7,308 nt of DNA from an uncultured Bacteroidales bacterium (GTDB lineage Bacteria; Bacteroidota; Bacteroidia; Bacteroidales; Paludibacteraceae), in NCBI GenBank assembly GCA_903873355.1, contig CAIQOG010000533.1, positions 1-7,308 on the forward strand, in the 5' to 3' direction. Under the pieces are notes generated by a model. That model saw only the letters and a list, made by a program, of their open reading frames with translations. It did not search any database and was not told where the DNA came from. Each line of letters starts with the position of its first letter. Position 1 is the first letter of the stretch. A program made the translations under genes and the position numbers. This document shows, one piece after another, positions 1 through 5,356 of the stretch.

Positions 1-51
1 CTTTCTTTTAAGTATGACGTAATCTGGAGGCTACACCTATAAGGGTTTATA

Positions 52-81
52 TTGAAACTGGTTCATTTTTTTGTACTTTTG
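52..81 (+). promoter_or_regulatory. Bacteroidetes-type promoter for the Crp/Fnr regulator
   Basis: A TTG (52-54) is followed after exactly 19 bp by TACTTTTG (74-81), which fits the Bacteroidetes -33 TTG / -7 TAnnTTTG promoter pattern. The predicted transcript would start near position 87 and give a leader of roughly 85 nt before the ATG at 174. The leader contains the palindrome at 133-152, so a protein bound there would lie downstream of the start point and would be expected to block transcription. The motif match is seen in the sequence; promoter activity is inferred. Confidence 0.6.
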
Positions 82-105
82 TAGAGCATAATTGTTTTGA
101 TGTTG

Positions 106-113
106 CAAAAGTA
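106..113 (-). promoter_or_regulatory. Possible divergent -7 box
   Basis: Read on the minus strand, 106-113 is TACTTTTG, a match to TAnnTTTG. No TTG lies at the usual -33 distance, so the promoter would be weak unless activated. The palindrome at 133-152 is centred about 42-43 bp upstream of the predicted start (about position 100), which is the class II activator position known for CRP and FNR. No ATG occurs on the minus strand between 100 and 1, so any divergent gene would begin left of the window. Confidence 0.4.
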
Positions 114-132
114 ATACTACCAAAAGTTTAGA

Positions 133-152
133 AGTGTAACCGATGTTACACT
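133..152. promoter_or_regulatory. Palindromic operator, FNR-like half-site spacing
   Basis: AGTGTAAC and GTTACACT form perfect 8-bp arms separated by 4 bp (CGAT). Arm size and spacing resemble Crp/Fnr-family operators, and the site lies 21 bp before the start codon of a Crp/Fnr-family gene. The simplest reading is a binding site for that regulator, acting on its own gene and on a divergent promoter. The palindrome is seen directly; which protein binds it is inferred. Confidence 0.65.
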
Positions 153-173
153 CCAGAAATTTTTCAGAAAAAT

Positions 174-836
174 ATGACAAATAACAACCCCGAATGGACC
201 GGATTTGAGAATCTGAATGAAGACAATGAATTGTTTCCATCGGATTTGAAATACAGCATTAAAAACTACCCGAAAAATGAACTGATTTTTCGACAGGGCG
301 ATAGTTGCGATGCATTGTATATACTGATTCAGGGTTCTGTGAAGACTGAAATGATAACTGAGAATGGCAATCTGCTTGGTATTGAGATCATTAAAGCTCC
401 ACGCCCCCTTGCTCCCGCCTTTCTTTTTTCGGACAATAACAGTTTTCCGGTTGATGTAACCACGCTTGAAGAAGCCGAAATTTTGCGAATTCCGAAAGAT
501 GAGGTAATCCGGTTGATGACTTCACAACCTGATTTCATGAAGCAATTTATTACTCATAATTCCAACCGGATTCAGTTTCTGACCAACCGACTTCAACTGC
601 TTTCCATCAAAACTATAAAGGGGAAAATAGCATATTTCCTGCTTGAACAAAGTAAAGAACACGGACTTACCTTCACATTAAACCGTAATCAAACTGAATT
701 GGCCGACTTTTTTGGCATTGCACGCCCCTCATTAGCCCGTAGTTTGTCGGAAATGGTACAGGATGGAATTATCAGCATCGATAAGAAGAAATATACCATC
801 CTGAATCCAAAAGGATTACGTGAACTGCTCGTCTAA
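174..836 (+). CDS. Crp/Fnr-family transcriptional regulator, HcpR/DNR-like
   Basis: This 220-residue protein has the two-domain layout of the Crp/Fnr family. Residues about 20-125 form a cyclic-nucleotide-binding-type beta-roll (IFRQGDSCDALYILIQGSV, 38-56), followed by a long dimerisation helix (about 125-160) and a winged helix-turn-helix (about 168-216). The recognition helix contains ARPSLARSLSEM (183-194). The APAFLF and FPVDV segments (80-95) and the PSLAR helix remind me of HcpR regulators, which control hybrid-cluster-protein and nitrosative-stress genes in anaerobes. That subfamily call is from memory and is not certain. There is only one cysteine (C45), so an FNR-type [4Fe-4S] oxygen sensor is excluded; a heme or other ligand is possible but cannot be seen. 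The ATG at 174 is preceded by A-rich sequence and a plausible promoter. The palindrome at 133-152 suggests autoregulation. Confidence 0.9.
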   Translation: MTNNNPEWTGFENLNEDNELFPSDLKYSIKNYPKNELIFRQGDSCDALYILIQGSVKTEMITENGNLLGIEIIKAPRPLAPAFLFSDNNSFPVDVTTLEEAEILRIPKDEVIRLMTSQPDFMKQFITHNSNRIQFLTNRLQLLSIKTIKGKIAYFLLEQSKEHGLTFTLNRNQTELADFFGIARPSLARSLSEMVQDGIISIDKKKYTILNPKGLRELLV

Positions 837-1214
837 ATTCATTTTCAATATATTTTCAACCGGTTGAATCATCTCAGAAAATAAACAAACAAAAAACCTT
901 TCTTTGACAAAAAAACAGAACGCGGATTTTCATAGATTAAGCGGATAATTTCGGATAATTATTATTCTGATTTAAAACCGATTATAGTCATGTAAACATG
1001 ACTGATAATGCACAATTCTTTGAAAATCATTTTCAACTTGTCGAAAATTCTATCCGTTTAAATCAGCTAAATTAGCGTTTATCAGCGTTCCTTTCTTGTT
1101 TTTTGTAATATAATTATACTTCACTATTTGTTTTTTGCTAATTAAAGTTCATTCCGGTTGACAATTGTTGAAAACTAATGTCATCTATCGGTTTTATTTT
1201 TGAATTATTTGTAT
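837..1214. repeat. Gene-free stretch with a MITE-like imperfect inverted repeat
   Basis: No gene is supported here. Positions 919-957 and the reverse complement of 1051-1089 agree at 24 of 39 positions without gaps, including shared AACGC at the outer ends and CGGATA at the inner ends. Between them lie a near-central palindrome (arms AGTCATGT at 986-993 and ACATGACT at 996-1003) and a second one (TTGAAAAT at 1020-1027 and ATTTTCAA at 1029-1036). The outermost flanks are also roughly mirrored (ACAAAAAAAC at 907 against GTTTTTTGT ending at 1106). Phrases built on CGCGGATT/GATTAAGCGGAT recur between genes in many environmental Bacteroidetes, to my knowledge. A separate 14-bp palindrome TTCAACCGGTTGAA (855-868), just after the regulator gene, lacks a T-run, so I do not call it a terminator. 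Confidence 0.55.
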
Positions 1215-1222
1215 TACTTTTG
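1215..1222 (+). promoter_or_regulatory. -7 promoter box for the riboswitch/btuB transcript
   Basis: TACTTTTG matches the Bacteroidetes TAnnTTTG -7 box and is identical to the box at 74-81. It lies immediately before the 5' end of the cobalamin riboswitch, putting the start of transcription near 1228-1230. No clear TTG is found 19-20 bp upstream, so the -33 element is weak. The location rather than the motif alone makes it convincing. Confidence 0.55.
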
Positions 1223-1230
1223 CCCTCAGT

Positions 1231-1475
1231 TTTTGGTTTTAGTTCACGATTCCTCGTGGACTGAATTAAAAGGGAAACAGGTGAAAATCCTGTACAGTCC
1301 CGCTGCTGTAAGCTCTTTAAAACGTTTTGAACAACACTTTTGCCACTGGTATTTCAGTTGACAGTTGATAGTTGACAGTTGATAGTTTGAAAAAACGAAT
1401 CACAGATTAACTAATAAACCATTCAACCAAATCGGGAAGGCGTTCAAAAACGGGAGTAAGTCAGAAGACCTGCCA
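1231..1475 (+). promoter_or_regulatory. Cobalamin (adenosylcobalamin-type) riboswitch
   Basis: The conserved B12 aptamer core is visible. GGGAAACAGGTGAAAATCCT (1272-1291) continues into GTACAGTCCCGCTGCTGTAA (1292-1311). GGGA pairs with TCCC, and ACAGG (1277-1281) pairs with CCTGT (1289-1293) around the loop TGAAAAT. The 3' signature AAGTCAGAAGACCTGCC occupies 1458-1474. A 5' hairpin pairs 1241-1249 with 1254-1262. CGTTTTGAAC (1323-1332) pairs with GTTCAAAAACG (1442-1452, one bulged A) and closes a large peripheral domain holding the usual GCCACTGG (1342-1349) and GGGAAGG (1434-1440) segments. It leads directly into a BtuB-like receptor gene, so cobalamin binding should reduce expression of the uptake genes. 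Outer boundaries are approximate. Confidence 0.94.
1356..1387 (+). repeat. Heptamer tandem repeat inside the riboswitch
   Basis: Four consecutive 7-bp units read AGTTGAC, AGTTGAT, AGTTGAC, AGTTGAT, followed by a partial AGTT, which equals two copies of a 14-bp unit. They sit in the peripheral domain between the GCCACTGG and GGGAAGG segments. The first unit can pair with TTAACT (1407-1412), next to TGGT/ACCA pairing (1347-1350 with 1418-1421), so the remaining copies would form the loop of a peripheral hairpin. Short AGTTGA-type repeats are familiar to me from Bacteroidetes intergenic regions. Confidence 0.85.
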
Positions 1476-1604
1476 GAATGAGAATTAATTTTCAGAAGCT
1501 TTCGAGGAAAAAGCGACGAAACATCAGCAAAAACAATCATCAGTTTTGCCATTGTTAGGTCAATTTCGGGAGCTATTTGAACGGTTTTTCATCGTCAAAT
1601 AGTT
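1476..1604 (+). promoter_or_regulatory. Riboswitch expression platform and start-proximal hairpin
   Basis: The sequence between the aptamer and the receptor start codon carries two notable elements. ATTTTCA (1488-1494) is the exact complement of the aptamer loop TGAAAAT (1282-1288), as expected for the L5-L13 kissing interaction of cobalamin riboswitches. A hairpin pairs CTATTTGA and CG (1573-1583, one bulged A) with CG and TCAAATAG (1593-1602), ending about six bases before the GTG start at 1611. There is no stem followed by a T-run typical of an intrinsic terminator, so control of translation is the more likely mechanism. The pairings are seen; the mechanism is inferred. Confidence 0.5.
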
Positions 1605-1610
1605 ATCACT

Positions 1611-3626
1611 GTGTCTAAAACTTACTTTTTTTTAATTTTATTATTCGCTTGCGGTATCGTGCCCGTTTGGGCAGTCGATTTTCCGGTTGACACAGTCCAA
1701 ACCCATCAACTTAATGAAGCTACTGTTCAGGCAAAAATGCTCAAAACAACTCGTGCCTCTATGCCGGTTCAGGTTTTCTCCGAACAGGAAATCAAACACT
1801 TAAATGCCCTGAATATTTCGGATGTTACACGTAGTTTTGCCGGCGTTAATGTTGTGGATTATGGTGGAATTGGCGGGCTAAAAACCGTTTCATTACGTGG
1901 GATGGGAGCTAAATATACAGGAGTTTGCTATGACGGTGTAATGTTGAGCAATATCCAGTCGGGTGAGGTGGATTTGGGACGGCTAACTCTGGAAAGCGTG
2001 TCGGAAGTATCTCTGAGCAATGGTCAACTCAACGATATTTTTCAAACAGCCCGTTCATTTGCATCGGGTTCGGTGCTTCAGATTAAAACTAAATTACTGA
2101 ACGGAGATGAAAACCGTGATTTCGATGGAGTTGTAAGTTGTAAAGCCGGTTCATTCGGATTTGTAAATCCGGTTGTTTTTCTGGAAAAGAATATTGGTGA
2201 AAAATGGTCTTTCAATTTGTCTGCCAACGCCACACTGGCTGATGGAAAATACAACTTTCTTCAGTATTATGGCAATACAAGCAGCGTTTCGGAAGAATTG
2301 ACCCGCACAAATACCGATGTAGCGTTTGTACGAACAGAAATGAATGCTCAATACCGCTTCAAACCGGCTGAAAGTATGACTCTGAAAGCTAACTTTTTTG
2401 GTTCGGAACGTGGCTTGCCCGGTGCCGTTATATTTTACAACAAAGTGGAATCGTCGCAGCGACTGCTGGACAGAAGCTTTTTCAGTCAACTTCATTACGA
2501 AAACCGCGTGTCGGAACGTTTTCAACATCAGTATTTTGCCAAAATAAATGTTGAATACAACAAATTCTCGGATCAAAATGCCAATTATGCTTCGAGCAAC
2601 GGCTTGCTGACAAATTATCTCCAAAAGGAAATATACCTTTCTTCGAATTTTCAGTATAAGTTTATATTTCCGTTATCGGTGGCCTTATCAACCGATTGGT
2701 GGATGAATGATTTGCTGATTGATTCGAATATTGGCTTTAAGCAATTTCCATTCCCTACCCGCGAAACCGCAATGGCAAATGCAGCACTAAAATATACTGA
2801 TGATAAACTGACTGCATCGGCCAGTTTACTTTATACACGGGCCACTGATAAAACGAACCTTAGTAAAATGATACGCTATAAATGGTCACCAACCGTAAGC
2901 TTTTCGTATAAGTTGCTCGATGATAAAGAATTAAGAATAAGGGCTTTCTACAAAAACATGTATCGCCTGCCAACCTTTAACGAGTTATATTATCAGGATT
3001 TTGGAAACACGAATCTTCATCCCGAAAACAACAGCCAGTTCGACCTTGGCCTTACCTTTTTTACAACTGAAATCCCTCATGTTGCTGAATTTGCAGTGGT
3101 GGTGGACGGCTATTATATCGAAACTACGGATAAAATTATTGCTTTGCCCAAAGATATGTTTCACTGGAGTGTTGTAAATAAAGATAAAGTGCATTCACTG
3201 GGAATTGATTTGAGTGTAAATACAACTATAGAAGTCGGTAAATCAGATGAATTACGATTAAAAACAAGCTACACTTTTTTAAGTGCAAAAGATGCAACAC
3301 CCAACAGTGAAACTTTTGGTGAACAAATTCAATATACACCCGAACATTCAGGTTCGGCCTCAGTTTCGTATCATCACGGTATATGGGAAGCCGGTTACAA
3401 TCTGCTGTTTTCGGGAATCAGGTGGTCGGGACAAACCACAGATTTGAGGAATAAATTAGATGCTTATGCTGTTCATTCCCTTTTTGTTTCGACACAGTAT
3501 AAACAATGGAATGTAAAAGCAGAACTGATAGATGTGCTGAATACGCAATATGAAGTCATCAGGTTTTATCCCATGCCGCGGCGAAATTTCAGAATTACAC
3601 TTGGAATGAATTTAGGAAAACAATAA
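1611..3626 (+). CDS. btuB: TonB-dependent outer-membrane receptor, BtuB-like (cobalamin/corrinoid)
   Basis: This 671-residue protein is an outer-membrane active transporter predicted to import corrinoids using TonB energy. It begins with a signal peptide (SKTYFFLILLFACGIVPVWA, cleavage likely after A21). A short N-terminal segment with LNEATVQA (34-41) is a candidate TonB-box region, and a plug domain runs over about 45-160 (VQVFSEQEI, SLRGMGAKYTGVCYDGV at 94-110). The rest is rich in alternating beta-strands typical of a 22-stranded barrel and ends in YPMPRRNFRITLGMNLGKQ. Length fits BtuB-type receptors, which lack the N-terminal carboxypeptidase-like domain of SusC proteins. The start is GTG; an in-frame stop at 1578-1580 excludes an upstream ATG. 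Substrate assignment rests on the riboswitch in its leader and the BtuG-like gene downstream. No frameshift or missing region is apparent. Confidence 0.9.
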   Translation: MSKTYFFLILLFACGIVPVWAVDFPVDTVQTHQLNEATVQAKMLKTTRASMPVQVFSEQEIKHLNALNISDVTRSFAGVNVVDYGGIGGLKTVSLRGMGAKYTGVCYDGVMLSNIQSGEVDLGRLTLESVSEVSLSNGQLNDIFQTARSFASGSVLQIKTKLLNGDENRDFDGVVSCKAGSFGFVNPVVFLEKNIGEKWSFNLSANATLADGKYNFLQYYGNTSSVSEELTRTNTDVAFVRTEMNAQYRFKPAESMTLKANFFGSERGLPGAVIFYNKVESSQRLLDRSFFSQLHYENRVSERFQHQYFAKINVEYNKFSDQNANYASSNGLLTNYLQKEIYLSSNFQYKFIFPLSVALSTDWWMNDLLIDSNIGFKQFPFPTRETAMANAALKYTDDKLTASASLLYTRATDKTNLSKMIRYKWSPTVSFSYKLLDDKELRIRAFYKNMYRLPTFNELYYQDFGNTNLHPENNSQFDLGLTFFTTEIPHVAEFAVVVDGYYIETTDKIIALPKDMFHWSVVNKDKVHSLGIDLSVNTTIEVGKSDELRLKTSYTFLSAKDATPNSETFGEQIQYTPEHSGSASVSYHHGIWEAGYNLLFSGIRWSGQTTDLRNKLDAYAVHSLFVSTQYKQWNVKAELIDVLNTQYEVIRFYPMPRRNFRITLGMNLGKQ

Positions 3627-3683
3627 TCATTATATAAATTATGTTATCATTTATTTTTTCTTAGTTTCAATTAATTTATTTTA

Positions 3684-3794
3684 GGCCCCAAACCCCCAAC
3701 CGGGGGCTAAAGAGCGTAATTGACGAACAATTGCGGGTGAATATAAATATAAGATACTGCGTCTTTAAGCCCCCCGGTTGGGGGTTTGGGGGTC
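3684..3794. repeat. GC-rich inverted repeat between btuB and the lipoprotein gene
   Basis: The left arm (3684-3712) carries CCCCAAACCCCCAACCGGGG, and the right arm (3763-3794) carries its near-perfect reverse complement, with one extra A and one extra C. The arms enclose about 50 bp that include a smaller AATTG/CAATT hairpin (3718-3732). The element stands out from the A/T-rich surroundings and is palindromic at about 111 bp, consistent with a mobile or multicopy palindromic element; similar CCCCCAACCGGGGG modules occur between genes in other Bacteroidetes to my knowledge. It occupies much of the 235-bp gap in an otherwise co-oriented gene pair, so it may attenuate or process the transcript. 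Confidence 0.8.
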
Positions 3795-3861
3795 AATAAA
3801 ATTCCAACTTATATAAACTCAAATAATCAAATAAACATATATTAATCAACCATTTATTTTT

Positions 3862-4917
3862 ATGAAAACAACCAAATTAGTCTCAGCGCTGTTACTTGCA
3901 TCAGCCACGCTTCCGTTTTTCACTTCCTGCGACCCGAAACAGGGAAACATTGATACTCCTACTATCAGTACCGGTGTATTTGTTCTAAACGAAGGTCAGT
4001 ATGGAAAAAACAACTCGTCAGTTACCTATTATGATTTTTCAACTTCTTTTCCATCGTCTGATATTTTTATGGAAAAAAACAACCGTGGGTTGGGTGATAC
4101 AGGGCAGGACATGATAAAGTACGGTTCGAATCTGTATATTGCGGTTTCAGGATCAAACGTGCTGGAAGTGCTTGATGCTAAATCAGGTATCAGCAAAAAA
4201 CAAATTACAGTTTCCTCGCCCCGCTCCTTGTCGGCAGCTAATGGAAAGGTGTATATCGTTCTTTTTGATGGTCATGTAACACAATTAGACACAACCAGCT
4301 TAACCCTGGGAACGAGCATAGCAGTTGGTTCAAATCCTGAAGGAAGTGTAATTTCAAATAATAAGTTATATGTTGCAAACTCGGGCGGATTGGCAATGAT
4401 AAACGATAGTACAGTTTCTGTAATCGACCTTTCAACTTTTATTGAAAGTAAGAAAATAAAAGTGAATTTGAATCCTGTACTTGTAAAAGCAGATGCCAAT
4501 GGTGATGTATATGTGGTTTCAAGAGGAAATTATTACGATATTCCCGGCAAGTTTCAACGCATTGAGGCAGGAACAGATAAGGTTACAGATACTAATGTGA
4601 AAGCTCAGAACTTTAGCATTTCAGGCGATGTTGCGTATATTTATAATTTTGAGTACGATGCCAACTGGCAGGTTGTGAACAATACAATAGCTACCTACGA
4701 TGTAAAAAACGAGAAACTACTTAATGCCAATTTTATTAGTGATATCAATAAAACTCCCTATTGCATTGCAGCTGACCCTACAAACAATGATATTTATTTG
4801 GGTGTAACCGATTACATTACAAATGGAAAAATGTTTTGTTACGATTCAACCGGCAAGCTAAAATTCAGCTTTACAACCGGTATTAGTCCATCGAAAGTAG
4901 TATTTATTACCAAATAA
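3862..4917 (+). CDS. btuG: BtuG-like surface lipoprotein, YncE/DUF5074-type beta-propeller
   Basis: This 351-residue protein has a lipoprotein signal peptide with the acylated cysteine predicted at C23 (PFFTSC). A beta-propeller fills the rest. Recurring blade-like units of the form NxLYIA...VxVxDxxT are visible near residues 87-109 (SNLYIAVSGSNVLEVLD), 125-148 (NGKVYIVLFDGHVTQLD), 163-192 (NNKLYVANSGG then STVSVIDL), 208-238 (NGDVYVVSRG), 251-283 (ATYDV) and 301-333 (NNDIYLGVTDY). The N-terminal GVFVLNEGQYGKNNSSVTYYD (38-58) is a hallmark I associate with this family. In Bacteroides thetaiotaomicron, BtuG2 is a surface beta-propeller lipoprotein that binds cobalamin very tightly and partners with BtuB2. 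Position directly after a riboswitch-controlled BtuB gene supports the same role here. The start ATG follows A/T-rich sequence; I see no clear promoter in the gap, so co-transcription with btuB is likely. Corrinoid binding itself cannot be read from the sequence. Confidence 0.85.
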   Translation: MKTTKLVSALLLASATLPFFTSCDPKQGNIDTPTISTGVFVLNEGQYGKNNSSVTYYDFSTSFPSSDIFMEKNNRGLGDTGQDMIKYGSNLYIAVSGSNVLEVLDAKSGISKKQITVSSPRSLSAANGKVYIVLFDGHVTQLDTTSLTLGTSIAVGSNPEGSVISNNKLYVANSGGLAMINDSTVSVIDLSTFIESKKIKVNLNPVLVKADANGDVYVVSRGNYYDIPGKFQRIEAGTDKVTDTNVKAQNFSISGDVAYIYNFEYDANWQVVNNTIATYDVKNEKLLNANFISDINKTPYCIAADPTNNDIYLGVTDYITNGKMFCYDSTGKLKFSFTTGISPSKVVFITK

Positions 4918-5034
4918 AACAAAATGAGTATCCGCTTGTATACCTAAATGGTTTAATCATGAATACTATAAAAGGATTTTTTTATCACAATATTAGTAAT
5001 CTGTGTTTGTAAATTTTCAACCATAAAGATGACA

Positions 5035-5175
5035 GAGCTACGCTCCTTTGAAACTCCCGTGAATTATATTCTACAAAGATTATAGGGCTAACGCCCCTTT
5101 ATTAAAGATATTAAGCAGCGTAGCTGTGTTATCGTGAAATGGTTCAAATGATATCAGGGGCGTAGCCCTGATATC
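5035..5175. repeat. Cluster of four related GCTACGC-core hairpins
   Basis: Four short hairpins share a core. They are GAGC-TAC-GCTC (5035-5045), GGGC-TAAC-GCCC (5085-5096), CAGC-GTA-GCTG (5116-5126), and one with perfect 10-bp arms GATATCAGGG/CCCTGATATC around GCGTAG (5150-5175). The first two read GCTACGC or GCTAACGC on the + strand and the last two read GCGTAGC, so the array is two units followed by two inverted units. Flanks also match: unit 1 (GATGACAGAGCTACGCTCC) resembles the reverse complement of unit 3, and unit 2 that of unit 4. Apart from this cluster, 4918-5034 and 5176-5300 hold nothing I can identify. Confidence 0.7.
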
Positions 5176-5300
5176 TTATCTATAAAAAATTAGGTATTCA
5201 AACGGATATTCAAATAACACAAACATATTGCACGAAAAATGATTATTGAGAATAACTGAAGATAAAATGCTGTCTAGTTTTGTATTTCAGTTATTCATTA

Positions 5301-5334
5301 AAAAAACCTGATTCAAATCTGAGTCAGGTTTTTT
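5301..5334. terminator. Bidirectional intrinsic terminator
   Basis: AAAAAACCTGATTCA (5301-5315) pairs with TGAGTCAGGTTTTTT (5320-5334) around the loop AATC, giving a 15-bp stem with one T-G pair. A T-run follows on the + strand (to 5336), and the A-run on the left supplies the T-run for minus-strand transcripts. It lies between the convergent lipoprotein and purF-like genes, 22 bp past the purF-like stop codon, so it can serve both. Confidence 0.88.
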
Positions 5335-5356
5335 TTCGATACTATTAAAATTCAAT

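Noticed and set aside
1..42. Open + strand frame of 13 codons from the left edge to a TAA
   Set aside because: Too short to distinguish from chance, and nothing in it is recognisable.
37..240. 67-codon minus-strand open frame overlapping the regulator's promoter and start
   Set aside because: It covers the promoter, the palindrome and the 5' end of a well-supported + strand gene, and its translation shows no recognisable domain.
174..836. Oxygen-sensing FNR with a [4Fe-4S] cluster
   Set aside because: Only one cysteine is present, whereas FNR needs four.
855..868. Palindrome after the regulator gene as an intrinsic terminator
   Set aside because: The 14-bp palindrome has no loop and no following T-run.
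1356..1387. Tandem repeat considered as a CRISPR remnant
   Set aside because: Units are 7 bp with no spacers between them and are embedded in a riboswitch; no cas genes are present.
2151..2624. 157-codon minus-strand open frame inside the TonB receptor gene
   Set aside because: It is fully contained in a convincing receptor gene on the other strand; the composition fits an antisense shadow and no family is recognised.
3627..3861. Separate promoter for the lipoprotein gene
   Set aside because: I found no TAnnTTTG box with a suitable TTG upstream in the gap; co-transcription from the riboswitch promoter is simpler.
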